Below are positions 9,104-18,022 of a DNA stretch of 64,000 nt, piece by piece (position 1 is the first letter of the stretch; every line of letters starts with the position of its first letter). This DNA is from Hymenobacter wooponensis (lineage in GTDB: Bacteria; Bacteroidota; Bacteroidia; Cytophagales; Hymenobacteraceae): the NCBI RefSeq assembly GCF_004745865.1, contig NZ_SRKZ01000002.1:248001-312000 (forward strand), read 5' to 3'. The translations under genes were made by a program, and so were the position numbers. Below the pieces are notes generated by a model. It saw only the letters and a list, made by a program, of their open reading frames with translations, had not been told where the DNA came from and did no database searches.

Positions 9104-9712
9104 TTAGCCGTTAAACACTTGGGAGAGAGTGATGCCACGAGCCTGTGCAATCTGCATAGGGTCGCGCATTTTCAGAAGGGCATCGAAAGTAGCCTTTACC
9201 ACGTTGTGGGGGTTAGACGAGCCTTTCGACTTTGCAAGCACATCCTTGATACCAGCGCTTTCGAAAACAGCGCGCATAGCACCACCTGCAATTACACCCG
9301 TACCAGCAGCAGCAGGCTGAACCAGCACGAAACCACCAGAGTACTTACCTTCCATCACGTGAGGAACCGTGTGCTTGTACAGCGGAACCTTTACGAGGTT
9401 TTTCTTAGCGTCGTCAATGCCTTTAGCAATGGCGTCGGTTACTTCGTTGGCTTTGCCTAGGCCATAGCCTACGGTGCCGTTGCCGTCACCTACTACTACG
9501 ATAGCCGAGAAGCTGAAGCGACGACCGCCCTTTACTACTTTGGCTACGCGGTTGATAGCAACAACCTTTTCTTTCAGATCGGAATCACCAGTGCGCGACT
9601 GGTCATTGTTACGGTCATTGCCGCGACGGTCATTGCCACCACCACGACGGTCATTGCCGCCGCCACGGTTATCGCCGCTACCACCACGGTTGCCGGTGTT
9701 AAATTCTGCCAT
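9104..9712 (-). CDS. rpsE: 30S ribosomal protein S5 with Arg/Gly/Asn-rich N-terminal extension
   Basis: S5 helps set decoding accuracy and, with S3 and S4, forms the mRNA entry channel. The core (about residues 45-202) has the double-stranded-RNA-binding-like start [20 protein letters not shown] and the conserved [18 protein letters not shown]. The protein is 202 aa, against about 165-175 usually. The extra N-terminal 44 residues repeat NDRRGGG and NDRRGNDR units, are low in complexity and are encoded by imperfect direct repeats at about 9610-9700. A similar tail is on S3. Confidence 0.96.
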   Translation of the reverse strand: MAEFNTGNRGGSGDNRGGGNDRRGGGNDRRGNDRNNDQSRTGDSDLKEKVVAINRVAKVVKGGRRFSFSAIVVVGDGNGTVGYGLGKANEVTDAIAKGIDDAKKNLVKVPLYKHTVPHVMEGKYSGGFVLVQPAAAGTGVIAGGAMRAVFESAGIKDVLAKSKGSSNPHNVVKATFDALLKMRDPMQIAQARGITLSQVFNG

Positions 9713-9718
9713 GATGAT

Positions 9719-10069
9719 TTAGAAATTGAGGCCGCCTTCGCGGGCTCCTTCTGCCAATGATTTTACGCGGCCGTGGTAGAGGTAACCGGAACGGTCAAAT
9801 ACCACTTTCGAAATTCCTTTTCCTGTAGCACGGGCAGCAAGTTCTTTGCCGACTGCGGCAGCGAGGGCTACTCCGTTGCCCCCTTCCACCGAAACGTGCT
9901 TCGAGGAAGCAGACGCCAGCGTGTGACCAGTCGTGTCGTCAATAATCTGAGCATAGATGCCCGTATTGCTGCGGAACACTGACAAACGCGGACGCTCGGA
10001 CGTGCCAGCCACCTTAGTGCGGATGATGCGCTGGATCCGTTTTCTTCTAGTTGCTTTATCGAAAGCCAT
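9719..10069 (-). CDS. rplR: 50S ribosomal protein L18
   Basis: L18 binds 5S rRNA in the central protuberance. At 116 aa it has the usual length. [37 protein letters not shown] and the ending [17 protein letters not shown] are typical. It lies between rplF and rpsE with only a few bases on either side. Confidence 0.97.
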   Translation of the reverse strand: MAFDKATRRKRIQRIIRTKVAGTSERPRLSVFRSNTGIYAQIIDDTTGHTLASASSKHVSVEGGNGVALAAAVGKELAARATGKGISKVVFDRSGYLYHGRVKSLAEGAREGGLNF

Positions 10070-10078
10070 GGTGTGATG

Positions 10079-10633
10079 TTATTTCGAAGCCGTTTTACCA
10101 GCCTTACGACGAATCTGCTCACCCACGAAGCGCACGCCTTTGCCTTTGTAAGGCTCAACTTTGCGCAACGAGCGAATCTTGGCGGCCACCTGGCCTAGCA
10201 GTTGCTTATCAATGCTAGTCAGCGTAACAATAGGGTTCTTACCCTTTTCCGTTACAGCCGTTGCAGTTACTTCCTTAGGCAGAGCCAGGAAGATGTTGTG
10301 CGAGTAACCCAGAGAAAGTTCGAGGGTGGTACCAGCCATAGCGGCTTTGTAACCTACACCTACCAGCTCCAGCTTCTCTTCCAGACCGTTGCTAACACCG
10401 CTAACAGCGTTGTTCAGCAGCGAGCGGTACAGGCCGTGCATAGCCTTGTGACGCTTCTGCTCGGTCGGACGCGTTACCACTAACTGGCCATCTTCGATAG
10501 CTAAGGTGATGTCGCGGTCAACTGGAACCACCAGGGTACCCTTCGGACCCTTCACGGTTACCGTGTTTTCGTTGCTCACTTCAACCTGCACGTTGGCGGG
10601 CAGGCTGATGGGCAGTTTACCAATGCGTGACAT
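10079..10633 (-). CDS. rplF: 50S ribosomal protein L6
   Basis: L6 sits near the factor-binding site of the large subunit. At 184 aa with two repeated alpha/beta domains it has the family length. MSRIGKLPISLPANVQVEV at the start and the C-terminal PYKGKGVRFVGEQIRRKAGK are diagnostic. It follows rpsH by about 20 bases. Confidence 0.97.
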   Translation of the reverse strand: MSRIGKLPISLPANVQVEVSNENTVTVKGPKGTLVVPVDRDITLAIEDGQLVVTRPTEQKRHKAMHGLYRSLLNNAVSGVSNGLEEKLELVGVGYKAAMAGTTLELSLGYSHNIFLALPKEVTATAVTEKGKNPIVTLTSIDKQLLGQVAAKIRSLRKVEPYKGKGVRFVGEQIRRKAGKTASK

Positions 10634-10653
10634 AGTCTCGTTTTCCTTTCAGA

Positions 10654-11052
10654 TTAGTAGACGTAGCACAGCACTTCGCCGCCCACGTTCTCGGCTTTCG
10701 CCTCTTTCTCCGTCATTACGCCCTTCGACGTCGACAGAATTGCAACACCCAGACCGCTCAATACGCGGGGCAGGTTCTCTACGTGAGCGTACTTACGCAG
10801 ACCGGGAGTGCTCACGCGCTCCAGCTTCGTAATAGCAGACTGCTTCGTAGCGGGGTTGTACTTCAGCGCGATTTTAATCGTGCCCTGTACAGCGCTGTCA
10901 TCAAAACGGTAGCTCTGAATGTAGCCCTTTTTGTAAAGCACCTTCGTAATCTCCTTTTTGATGTTGCTGGCCGGGATTTCTACTACCCGGTGGTTTGCCT
11001 TGATGGCATTGCGTACCCGGGTCAGGTAGTCGGCAATTGGATCTGTATTCAT
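10654..11052 (-). CDS. rpsH: 30S ribosomal protein S8
   Basis: S8 is a 16S rRNA-binding protein and in many bacteria the translational repressor of the spc operon. The start at 11052 gives MNTDPIADYLTRVRNAIKAN, the family N-terminus; an upstream in-frame Met would add 13 atypical residues and lies close to the promoter. The length is 132 aa and the end is GGEVLCYVY. A terminator-like hairpin and a TAnnTTTG box between rpsN and rpsH suggest transcription restarts here. Confidence 0.96.
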   Translation of the reverse strand: MNTDPIADYLTRVRNAIKANHRVVEIPASNIKKEITKVLYKKGYIQSYRFDDSAVQGTIKIALKYNPATKQSAITKLERVSTPGLRKYAHVENLPRVLSGLGVAILSTSKGVMTEKEAKAENVGGEVLCYVY

Positions 11053-11088
11053 TTCTGTAGAAAAGAGGCGCCCATTTTTAGGGAGCCG

Positions 11089-11096
11089 CAAAGATA
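11089..11096 (-). promoter_or_regulatory. Putative internal promoter before rpsH (TATCTTTG)
   Basis: This is an exact TAnnTTTG box 37 bases before the rpsH start, immediately after the hairpin at 11098-11136. It gives a restart point inside the spc operon. Confidence 0.6.
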
Positions 11097-11097
11097 G

Positions 11098-11136
11098 GAA
11101 AATTTCGCCGCCACGGAAAGTGGCGACGAAATTTTC
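11098..11136 (-). terminator. Strong hairpin between rpsN and rpsH
   Basis: Ten base pairs (GAAAATTTCG/CGAAATTTTC), one mismatch, six more base pairs and a 5-base loop make a long stem. The T tail lies partly inside the stem. It could end the rpsN transcript or be a leader structure through which S8 acts; termination plus restart fits the adjoining promoter box. Confidence 0.55.
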
Positions 11137-11241
11137 GGTTAAGACTACTTGGCTCGACTTACTTAGGCTCGGCCAATGGTTTCTTTCGGCAACCTGCCAA
11201 ATAGAACTGCCTGATAAATTTATCCAGCAGCAACAGCTGTA

Positions 11242-11511
11242 TTACCAGCTGGACTTCGTTACACCGGGGATTTTGCCGGCTAGAGCCATCTCGCGGAAAC
11301 GTACCCGGCTAATGCCGAACTTACGCATGTAACCACGGGGGCGACCGTCAATCTTGTCACGGTTGTGCAGACGCACGGGTGACGAGTTTCGGGGCAGCTT
11401 GTCCAGACCTTCTAGGTCACCAGCAGCTTTGAGGGCTTTACGCTTCTCAGCGTAGCGAGCTACTAGAGCGATGCGCTTCCGCTCGCGGGCTTTGATGGAT
11501 TCCTTAGCCAT
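11242..11511 (-). CDS. rpsN: 30S ribosomal protein S14 (zinc-independent form)
   Basis: This head protein of the small subunit is 89 aa, the length of the long, zinc-free type. It has no cysteine. [20 protein letters not shown] and the end [18 protein letters not shown] are diagnostic. Its ATG overlaps the rplE stop codon by one base (TAATG), which suggests translational coupling. A 189-base gap with a terminator-like hairpin follows. Confidence 0.97.
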   Translation of the reverse strand: MAKESIKARERKRIALVARYAEKRKALKAAGDLEGLDKLPRNSSPVRLHNRDKIDGRPRGYMRKFGISRVRFREMALAGKIPGVTKSSW

Positions 11512-12065
11512 TAGCTTTGTTTCTTAGCGTTAGCGAACGGCATACCAAAAGCTTTCAGCAGCTCATAGCTCTGCTCGTCGTTTTCAGCGGTCGTTACGAA
11601 GGTGATGTCCATACCAGAAATCGATTTGATCTTATCGATCGAAATCTCTGGGAAGATGATTTGCTCTTTGATGCCCAAGGTATAGTTACCACGGCCATCG
11701 AAGCCTTTGTCGTTGATGCCTTTGAAGTCACGAACGCGGGGCAGAGCAATTGTCAGCAGACGGTCCATAAATTCATACATCTGCTCACCACGCAGGGTAA
11801 CGCGGGCGCCGATGGGCATGCCTTCACGCAGTTTAAAGTTCGACACCGAACGCTTAGCGATAGTGGCAACGGCCTTCTGACCAGCGATGGTCGTCAGTTC
11901 GTCAACACCATTATCTACCAGCTTCTTATCGGCAACGGCTGCGCCAATACCGCGGTTGATGCAGATCTTGGTGATGCGTGGTACCTGCATGATGCTCTTG
12001 AACTGGAATTTCTCCTGGAGCGCGGGTACTACTTCTTTTTTGTATTTGTCTTTGAGTCGAGCCAT
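11511..12065 (-). CDS. rplE: 50S ribosomal protein L5
   Basis: L5 binds 5S rRNA and contacts P-site tRNA. At 184 aa it has the usual length. [38 protein letters not shown] and [19 protein letters not shown] are conserved motifs. It is coupled to rpsN by a one-base overlap and lies 14 bases after rplX. Confidence 0.97.
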   Translation of the reverse strand: MARLKDKYKKEVVPALQEKFQFKSIMQVPRITKICINRGIGAAVADKKLVDNGVDELTTIAGQKAVATIAKRSVSNFKLREGMPIGARVTLRGEQMYEFMDRLLTIALPRVRDFKGINDKGFDGRGNYTLGIKEQIIFPEISIDKIKSISGMDITFVTTAENDEQSYELLKAFGMPFANAKKQS

Positions 12066-12079
12066 GGTCGTAGAGCGGA

Positions 12080-12343
12080 TTAGGCGTTGGTCGAATCAGC
12101 ACGCTTCACGTTACTCACGTGAATTGGTGACTCGATCTTGGTGATGCCGCCCTGGGGATTCTTAGCACTGGGTTTGTTGTGCTTAGTTACCAGGTTTAGG
12201 CCTTCCACGATAACACGCTGCGTAGAACGGTTCACCGACTTAATCACACCGGTTTTGCCTTTCTCGTCACCAGCAATCACCAGAACGGTGTCACCAGTTT
12301 TCACATGCAGTTTCGCGGGCGTTGCTTTCGTTTTCGTTGCCAT
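12080..12343 (-). CDS. rplX: 50S ribosomal protein L24
   Basis: L24 starts assembly of the large subunit and lies near the exit tunnel. At 87 aa it is short but complete. The KOW motif [20 protein letters not shown] and [20 protein letters not shown] are diagnostic. It starts three bases after rplN. Confidence 0.96.
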   Translation of the reverse strand: MATKTKATPAKLHVKTGDTVLVIAGDEKGKTGVIKSVNRSTQRVIVEGLNLVTKHNKPSAKNPQGGITKIESPIHVSNVKRADSTNA

Positions 12344-12346
12344 TGC

Positions 12347-12715
12347 TTAGAGAACTTCAGGAGCCAGCGAAACGATCTTCATGAACTGCTTCTCGCGAAG
12401 TTCACGGGCCACGGGGCCGAAGATGCGGGTACCGCGGGGCTCGTCGTTATTATTGAGCAGTACGGCGGCGTTGTCGTCGAAACGAATGTAGGAGCCGTCC
12501 TTACGACGTACTTCCTTCTTCGTACGAACTACAACAGCCTTCGATACAGTGCCTTTTTTGGCGTTGCCGGAAGGAATAGCCGACTTGATTGCTACTACAA
12601 TCTTGTCGCCTACGCTGGCGTATTTCTTGCCCGTGCCACCGAGGACACGAATGCAGAGAACTTCTTTGGCGCCGCTGTTATCAGCGACGGTCAGACGGGA
12701 TTCTTGCTGTATCAT
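12347..12715 (-). CDS. rplN: 50S ribosomal protein L14
   Basis: L14 forms an intersubunit bridge. At 122 aa it has the exact family length. [20 protein letters not shown] and the end [16 protein letters not shown] are diagnostic. One base separates it from the rpsQ stop codon. Confidence 0.97.
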   Translation of the reverse strand: MIQQESRLTVADNSGAKEVLCIRVLGGTGKKYASVGDKIVVAIKSAIPSGNAKKGTVSKAVVVRTKKEVRRKDGSYIRFDDNAAVLLNNNDEPRGTRIFGPVARELREKQFMKIVSLAPEVL

Positions 12716-12716
12716 C

Positions 12717-13007
12717 TTACTTGGCGCGTTCTACGATTTCTACCAGTCTCCACCGCTTGTTTTTGCTCAGCGGACGGGTCGACATGATGCGAACCGTATC
12801 GCCTTCGCCGCATTCGTTATTCTCGTCGTGAGCCATGAACTTGGTCGACTTGGTAACGAACTTGCCGTAGATGGGGTGTTTCATTTTGCTTTCCACAACT
12901 ACCGTGATGGACTTATCCATCTTGGAGGAGGAAACGCGGCCGATGATTTCTTTACGCAGGTTCCGCTCGGTTGCGGTCGTTGCCTGCTGTTCTTCGTTGC
13001 TTGCCAT
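12717..13007 (-). CDS. rpsQ: 30S ribosomal protein S17
   Basis: This OB-fold protein binds 16S rRNA early in assembly. The core [20 protein letters not shown] and [20 protein letters not shown] are typical. At 96 aa it has about ten extra polar residues at the N-terminus compared with many S17 proteins. It lies two bases after rpmC. Confidence 0.96.
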   Translation of the reverse strand: MASNEEQQATTATERNLRKEIIGRVSSSKMDKSITVVVESKMKHPIYGKFVTKSTKFMAHDENNECGEGDTVRIMSTRPLSKNKRWRLVEIVERAK

Positions 13008-13009
13008 CG

Positions 13010-13222
13010 TTAGTTAGCAGTGTTAGTTGCCTGCTCGTTCTCGCGACGCTTCAACTCGGTCAGCAGACGGGCGACATTTTTGCGGGCTTGCTTCAGACGA
13101 ATCGGATTCTCCAGGGGAGAAATAGCGTGCGCAAAACGCATGCTCTGGCCGTTAGTCTGCTCAGCTTTAATCTGGTTTTTGAGGTCCTCTAGCGAGAGGG
13201 CACGGATTTCAGCGTTCTTCAT
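13010..13222 (-). CDS. rpmC: 50S ribosomal protein L29
   Basis: This 70-aa helical protein lies at the tunnel exit and helps bind trigger factor and [23 protein letters not shown] and [20 protein letters not shown] are the family pattern. It lies between rplP and rpsQ with single-base spacing, as expected. Confidence 0.95.
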   Translation of the reverse strand: MKNAEIRALSLEDLKNQIKAEQTNGQSMRFAHAISPLENPIRLKQARKNVARLLTELKRRENEQATNTAN

Positions 13223-13223
13223 C

Positions 13224-13649
13224 TTACTTGTTTTCTACGTAGTCGCGACGAACAACAAATGAAGTCCGAACCGGCAGCTTCTGAGCAGCCAGACGTAGCG
13301 ACTCTTGTGCTACTTCCAGGCTAACGCCATCTGATTCGAACATGATGGTACCGGGCTTCACTACGGCTACCCAATACTCGGGCGAACCTTTACCCTTACC
13401 CATCCGCACTTCAGCAGGCTTCTTGGTGATCGGCTTATCAGGGAAAATGCGGATCCAAACTTGACCTTCGCGTTTCATGGCGCGGGTCATGGCAATACGG
13501 GCAGCCTCAATCTGGCGAGCCGTAATCCATGCCTGTTCCAGCGACTTGATAGCGAACGAACCGAAGTCAATGGAGCTGCCGCGGTGGGCTAAGCCATGCA
13601 CGCGACCCTTTTGCATCTTGCGATACTTGGTCCTTTTCGGTTGTAACAT
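13224..13649 (-). CDS. rplP: 50S ribosomal protein L16
   Basis: L16 organises the A-site region of the large subunit. At 141 aa it has the usual length. [40 protein letters not shown] and [18 protein letters not shown] are diagnostic. It lies 39 bases downstream of rpsC. Confidence 0.97.
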   Translation of the reverse strand: MLQPKRTKYRKMQKGRVHGLAHRGSSIDFGSFAIKSLEQAWITARQIEAARIAMTRAMKREGQVWIRIFPDKPITKKPAEVRMGKGKGSPEYWVAVVKPGTIMFESDGVSLEVAQESLRLAAQKLPVRTSFVVRRDYVENK

Positions 13650-13688
13650 GATTTATCTTGAATTGAAATTCGAAAGAAGAGAAAAAGG

Positions 13689-14558
13689 CTAGCGACGCGG
13701 AGCACCGCCACCCTGGCCGCCACGGTTCTGGCCACCGCCGCCACCGCGACGCTGTCCACCACCTTGACCACCACGGTTATCACCGCCACGGCCTTCGCCA
13801 CCACGGTCATTCCGGTCACGACGTGGGCCACGGTCACCACCACGGTCGCCACGCTCACCACGTGGGCCACGGTCGTTGCCACGGCTCTCGCCACCTTGGT
13901 TAGCGGGAACTTGGTTAGGCGACAAGTCGGGCTTGCCGAACACTTCACCACGCATTACCCACACCTTGATGCCGATTTTGCCATACACAGTTTGTGCTTC
14001 CGACAGAGCGTAGTCGATGTCAGCGCGCAGCGTGTGCAACGGAGTGCGGCCTTCTTTGTACTGCTCGGAACGAGCAATTTCAGCACCGCCCAAACGACCA
14101 CCGCACTGGATCTTGATGCCTTCGGCACCAACGCGGATAGCAGCCTGGATGGCCATCTTCATAGCGCGACGGAACGAGATACGAGCCTGGAGCTGCTGAG
14201 CAATGCTCTCACCTACCAGTTTAGCATCAAGCTCAGGACGCTTAATTTCGAAGATGTTGATCTGAACGTCTTTGCCGGTGATCTGCTTCAGCTCGTCCTT
14301 GATCTTGTCAACTTCAGCACCACCCTTACCGATTACTACACCCGGACGAGCCGTGTTGATAGTGATAGTGACGCGCTTCAGTGTGCGCTCGATAACGATG
14401 CGGCTGATGCCACCTTTCGGGATACGAGCGTTGATGTATTTGCGGATTTTTTCGTCCTCAACCAGCTTGTCGGCAAAGTCCTTGCCGCCGTACCAGTTCG
14501 AGTCCCATCCTTTGATGACGCCCAGACGGAAGCCAACCGGATTTACTTTCTGTCCCAT
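13689..14558 (-). CDS. rpsC: 30S ribosomal protein S3 with long RG-rich C-terminal tail
   Basis: S3 forms the mRNA entry channel with S4 and S5. The KH domain ([17 protein letters not shown]) and the C-terminal domain ([36 protein letters not shown]) are standard. The protein is 289 aa, against about 210-235 in most bacteria. From about residue 220 to the end it is almost only Gly, Arg, Asp, Asn and Gln in RGG/DRGG/NRGG units, like RGG-box RNA-binding tails. The coding DNA is repetitive (about 13690-13900). The S5 protein carries a related N-terminal tail. Confidence 0.96.
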   Translation of the reverse strand: MGQKVNPVGFRLGVIKGWDSNWYGGKDFADKLVEDEKIRKYINARIPKGGISRIVIERTLKRVTITINTARPGVVIGKGGAEVDKIKDELKQITGKDVQINIFEIKRPELDAKLVGESIAQQLQARISFRRAMKMAIQAAIRVGAEGIKIQCGGRLGGAEIARSEQYKEGRTPLHTLRADIDYALSEAQTVYGKIGIKVWVMRGEVFGKPDLSPNQVPANQGGESRGNDRGPRGERGDRGGDRGPRRDRNDRGGEGRGGDNRGGQGGGQRRGGGGGQNRGGQGGGAPRR

Positions 14559-14563
14559 AGTGC

Positions 14564-15046
14564 TTATGCGGTGGCTTCTGCCGTGGTTTCAGTGGATTTC
14601 TTAGCGGAGCTACGACGAGTCTTCTTCGGAGCAGCTTCGGCGGTAGTGGCGGCGGGCTTGGTCTCAGCAGCTTGCAGAGCGGCAGCTTTGCTGCCCAGCG
14701 GTGCTACTTTCGAATCAATCACCAACGTCACGTGGTTGCTACGCTTGCGGATGCGGTGACCACGGCCCTGAGGGGCAGGACGCAGACGCTTCAGCTGGCG
14801 ACCTTCATCCACGAAAATCTCTTTGATGTAGAGGTTCGCATCTTCGATACGCTCGTCTTCGTTTTTCTGCTGCCAGTTGGCCAGAGCCGACAGGAGCAGC
14901 TTTTCGATGCGAGCAGCGCCCGAGTTAGCCTCGAACTTCAGCAGGCCGAGAGCACGGGTCACTTTCTGACCGCGCACCAGGTTGGCTACCAACCGCATCT
15001 TGCGCGGCGAGGTAGGCACGTTACGGAGTTTAGCTACTGCTTCCAT
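14564..15046 (-). CDS. rplV: 50S ribosomal protein L22 with Ala/Lys-rich C-terminal extension
   Basis: L22 lines the peptide exit tunnel. The core (about residues 1-115) has [20 protein letters not shown] and [20 protein letters not shown] with the tunnel hairpin. The total is 160 aa against about 110-120 in most bacteria. The added tail of about 45 residues is Ala/Thr/Lys-rich with [15 protein letters not shown] and is probably disordered. It lies 5 bases before rpsC. Confidence 0.96.
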   Translation of the reverse strand: MEAVAKLRNVPTSPRKMRLVANLVRGQKVTRALGLLKFEANSGAARIEKLLLSALANWQQKNEDERIEDANLYIKEIFVDEGRQLKRLRPAPQGRGHRIRKRSNHVTLVIDSKVAPLGSKAAALQAAETKPAATTAEAAPKKTRRSSAKKSTETTAEATA

Positions 15047-15048
15047 TC

Positions 15049-15327
15049 TTAGCGCTTGCCTTTATCTTTCTTGGCAATGTGGCCGCGGAAGTTACGGGTC
15101 GGGGCAAACTCACCGAGTTTGTGTCCTACCATGTTCTCCGTCACATATACCGGGATGAACTTATTGCCGTTGTGCACGGCGAAGGTGTGGCCTACGAAGT
15201 CCGGAGAAATCATCGAGCGGCGAGACCAGGTCTTCACCACCGACTTTTTGCCGGTTTCTTCCATTGCCGTTACTTTCTTCTCGAGCCGGAAGTCAATGTA
15301 CGGCCCTTTTTTTAGTGAACGTGCCAT
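15049..15327 (-). CDS. rpsS: 30S ribosomal protein S19
   Basis: S19 sits in the head of the small subunit with S13. At 92 aa it has the usual length. [19 protein letters not shown] and [20 protein letters not shown] are diagnostic. It lies two bases before rplV and three after rplB. Confidence 0.97.
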   Translation of the reverse strand: MARSLKKGPYIDFRLEKKVTAMEETGKKSVVKTWSRRSMISPDFVGHTFAVHNGNKFIPVYVTENMVGHKLGEFAPTRNFRGHIAKKDKGKR

Positions 15328-15330
15328 TGA

Positions 15331-16158
15331 TTACTTCTTGCCTTTACGGTTAACGATGAGCTGCTCGGAGTACTTGTTCTTGTTGCGGGTCTTCTGACCT
15401 TTAGCGAAGATGCCGTTACGGCTGCGTGGGTGACCACCCGACGACTTACCTTCACCACCACCCATTGGGTGATCGACAGGGTTCATTGCAACACCACGAA
15501 CGCGTGGACGACGACCCAACCAACGGTTACGGCCGGCTTTGCCGAGACGTACGTTCATGTGGTCACCATTCGACACAGTACCAACCGTAGCCATGCAGGT
15601 AACGAGTACCATGCGCATCTCGCCGGAAGGCAGTTTCAGGGTGGCGTATTTGTCTTCGCGGGCTACCAACTGAGCGTACGTTCCAGCCGACCGAGCCATA
15701 GCTGCACCGTTGCCGGGCATTAACTCAATGTTGTGGACGATAGTTCCCAGCGGAATCTCGCGGAGGGGAAGGGCATTGCCTACTTCCGGGGCCACACCCG
15801 TACCCGACACTACAGTTGCACCTACGGTTACACCGGCAGGAGCAATGATGTAGCGCTTTTCACCGTCGGCGTAGCTCAGCAGAGCGATACGAGCCGTGCG
15901 GTTAGGGTCGTACTCAATCGTCTTCACCGTAGCTGGAACACCAGCTTTGTCACGCTTGAAGTCGATGATACGATACTTGGCTTTATGTCCACCGCCGATG
16001 TAGCGGTTAGACATTTTGCCCGAGTTGTTACGGCCACCGGAGTTTTTCATGGGTGCCAACAGCGACTTCTCCGGCGTCGACGCAGTAATCTCGTCGAAGG
16101 CCGGTGCAATGCGGAAGCGCTGACCCGGTGATGTTGGTCTTAGTTTTTTGAGTGCCAT
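15331..16158 (-). CDS. rplB: 50S ribosomal protein L2
   Basis: L2 is needed for subunit association and supports peptidyl transfer. At 275 aa it has the family length. [17 protein letters not shown], the OB-fold region and the conserved [20 protein letters not shown] loop with the functionally important His are present. It lies 39 bases after rplW. Confidence 0.97.
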   Translation of the reverse strand: MALKKLRPTSPGQRFRIAPAFDEITASTPEKSLLAPMKNSGGRNNSGKMSNRYIGGGHKAKYRIIDFKRDKAGVPATVKTIEYDPNRTARIALLSYADGEKRYIIAPAGVTVGATVVSGTGVAPEVGNALPLREIPLGTIVHNIELMPGNGAAMARSAGTYAQLVAREDKYATLKLPSGEMRMVLVTCMATVGTVSNGDHMNVRLGKAGRNRWLGRRPRVRGVAMNPVDHPMGGGEGKSSGGHPRSRNGIFAKGQKTRNKNKYSEQLIVNRKGKK

Positions 16159-16197
16159 TACTCTAGCTTAGAAAATGCTCTTTGCGAAAAGGCGGGC

Positions 16198-16485
16198 TTA
16201 CAGGCCGCTGTAGAAGTCGATAACGTCGCCTTCTTTCACGGTTACCACGGCGCGCTTGCCGTGTGCACGACGGCCGGATACTGATCCGCCTTTCGTGAAC
16301 TTAGATTTCAGCTTGCCGATGGTGCGGATCGTGCTGATGCCCGTTACCGTTACCCCGTACAGTTGCTCAATCTCTTTTTTGATCTGAACCTTGTTAGCGT
16401 CGATAGCTACTTCGAAGGCATACTGGCCTTTTTCGTTCAGAGCCGTGGCCTTCTCGGTCACGATGGGCTTCTTCAGGATGCTCAT
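16198..16485 (-). CDS. rplW: 50S ribosomal protein L23
   Basis: L23 is the docking site for trigger factor and SRP at the tunnel exit. At 95 aa it has the usual length. LKKPIVTEKATALNEKGQYA and NKVQIKKEIEQLYGVTVTGI are diagnostic. Its ATG overlaps the rplD TAA by one base (TAATG), which points to coupled translation. Confidence 0.97.
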   Translation of the reverse strand: MSILKKPIVTEKATALNEKGQYAFEVAIDANKVQIKKEIEQLYGVTVTGISTIRTIGKLKSKFTKGGSVSGRRAHGKRAVVTVKEGDVIDFYSGL

Positions 16486-17123
16486 TACTCAGCAGTGGTA
16501 TAGAGTTGTTCCAATGCCGTCAGGCCATCCTCCGACAGCAGCAGCGTGTCGGTGTTCAGCAGATCGTGGGTATTCAGGGCTACGGGAGTAGCTACGCTCA
16601 CTTTCTGGATGTTACGGGCCGACAGCACCACGTTTTTATCAACTGCGCCCGTTACGAGCAGCGTCTTCTTGCCGTTGTTCAGCTTCAGACCGTTCAGGAT
16701 GTCCAGGAAATCCTTGGTCTTGGGGGCCGACAGCGTGATGTTTTCCACCAGCGCTACTTTGCCGTCTTTAGCAAGGCTCGAGAGAGCCGACAGACGAGCA
16801 AGACGCTTGGTTTTTTTGTTCAGCTTGAAGCCATAGTCGCGGGGCTGAGGACCGAACATGCGGCCACCACCTACGAATACACCCGACTTCATAGAGCCGG
16901 CACGAGCACCACCGGTGCCTTTTTGCTTCTTCAGCTTCTTGGTAGTGCCGTGCACTTCGTTACGCTGCTTCGACTTGTGCGTACCTTGGCGCTGGTTGGC
17001 CAAGTACTGCTTCACGTCGAGGTACATCACGTGCTCGTTCGGCTCCAGACCGAAGATGGCGTCAGACAGGGTAACCTTGCGGCCGGTGTCTTCGCCTTTG
17101 ATGTTATATACTGACAGTTCCAT
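16485..17123 (-). CDS. rplD: 50S ribosomal protein L4
   Basis: L4 lines the exit tunnel and in some bacteria represses its own operon. At 212 aa it has the usual length. The extended loop has KQRNEVHGTTKKLKKQKGTG and the tunnel motif RMFGPQPRDYGFKLNKKTKR. It starts 8 bases after rplC. Confidence 0.97.
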   Translation of the reverse strand: MELSVYNIKGEDTGRKVTLSDAIFGLEPNEHVMYLDVKQYLANQRQGTHKSKQRNEVHGTTKKLKKQKGTGGARAGSMKSGVFVGGGRMFGPQPRDYGFKLNKKTKRLARLSALSSLAKDGKVALVENITLSAPKTKDFLDILNGLKLNNGKKTLLVTGAVDKNVVLSARNIQKVSVATPVALNTHDLLNTDTLLLSEDGLTALEQLYTTAE

Positions 17124-17131
17124 TTGCTAGG

Positions 17132-17752
17132 TTATTTTTCCAGGACCACGAAAGAGTTCTTGGCACCGGGAACCGAGCCGCTCACCAGGATGAGGTTTTT
17201 GTCGGCTACAATGCGCATCACCTTTAGGTTCTGCACTTTCACACGGTCGTTACCCATGCGGCCACCCATGCGCATTCCTTTGAATACGCGCGAAGGCCAA
17301 GAGCAAGCACCGATAGAACCGGGGTGACGCAGGCGGTTGTGCTGACCGTGGGTCTGGCCACCAACACCGGCGAAGTTGTAGCGTTTTACAACGCCCTGGA
17401 AACCTTTACCTTTTGAGGTACCAACTACGTCAACGAATTCGCCTTCCTCGAAGAGGGTAGCGTCGATGGTAGCGCCAGCGGCGAAATTGGCAACCTCGTC
17501 GGTACGGAACTCAACGAGTTTTTTCTTGGGGGTGGTTCCGGCTTTAGCGAAGTGACCAGCCAGTGCTTTGGTGGTGTTCTTAGCTTTCTTCTCGCCGTAG
17601 CCGAGCTGGATGGCAGTATAGCCGTCCGTTTCGATGGTCTTAACCTGCGTCACTACGCACGGACCCGCTTCGATGAGCGTGCAGGGAATGTTCTTCCCGT
17701 CCGGAGTGAAGAGGCTTGTCATACCGATTTTTTTACCGATGATGCCAGGCAT
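17132..17752 (-). CDS. rplC: 50S ribosomal protein L3
   Basis: L3 starts assembly of the large subunit near the peptidyl transferase centre. At 206 aa it has the usual length. [20 protein letters not shown] and the loop [20 protein letters not shown] are diagnostic. It is the first gene of its unit here: rpsJ, normally directly upstream, is about 1.7 kb away behind a terminator and an O-antigen-ligase-like gene. A TAnnTTTG box and a leader hairpin precede it. Confidence 0.97.
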   Translation of the reverse strand: MPGIIGKKIGMTSLFTPDGKNIPCTLIEAGPCVVTQVKTIETDGYTAIQLGYGEKKAKNTTKALAGHFAKAGTTPKKKLVEFRTDEVANFAAGATIDATLFEEGEFVDVVGTSKGKGFQGVVKRYNFAGVGGQTHGQHNRLRHPGSIGACSWPSRVFKGMRMGGRMGNDRVKVQNLKVMRIVADKNLILVSGSVPGAKNSFVVLEK

Positions 17753-17782
17753 TCGATTGGGGTTTTAGAAAAAGACACAGTT

Positions 17783-17805
17783 GAAAACGCCCAAGTGGCG
17801 TTTTC
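17783..17805 (-). promoter_or_regulatory. Leader hairpin upstream of rplC
   Basis: A 9-bp perfect stem (GAAAACGCC/GGCGTTTTC) with a 5-base loop lies between the promoter box and the rplC start, so it is in the 5' leader. It lacks a T tail. Autoregulation by L3 or L4 is a guess. Confidence 0.45.
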
Positions 17806-17817
17806 GGAAATGGAGTG

Positions 17818-17825
17818 CAAAGCTA
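17818..17825 (-). promoter_or_regulatory. Putative promoter of the rplC operon (TAGCTTTG)
   Basis: This is an exact TAnnTTTG box 66 bases before the rplC start. It gives the S10-type operon its own promoter, separate from rpsJ. Confidence 0.65.
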
Positions 17826-18022
17826 GGAAATTGTTCTGTGATAAGCTACCTACCTTCTGAAATATTTTCAGCATCACAGAGTTAGCCTTTTATTGCTCCT
17901 CTCTTTCTGGTAGTCAATGACTTTCTCTATCCCTCCCCTTTTCTTGTGCTTTTCAATCCCAATGAAATAAGTTTACCCCGTAGGTTATTCTTAAACTATT
18001 GCTTCGGAAAAATCCAATAATT

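Noticed and set aside
13690..13900. Tandem repeat or mobile element in the 3' part of rpsC
   Set aside because: The repetition is explained by in-frame coding of a Gly/Arg-rich tail; it keeps the reading frame of the S3 gene to its end.
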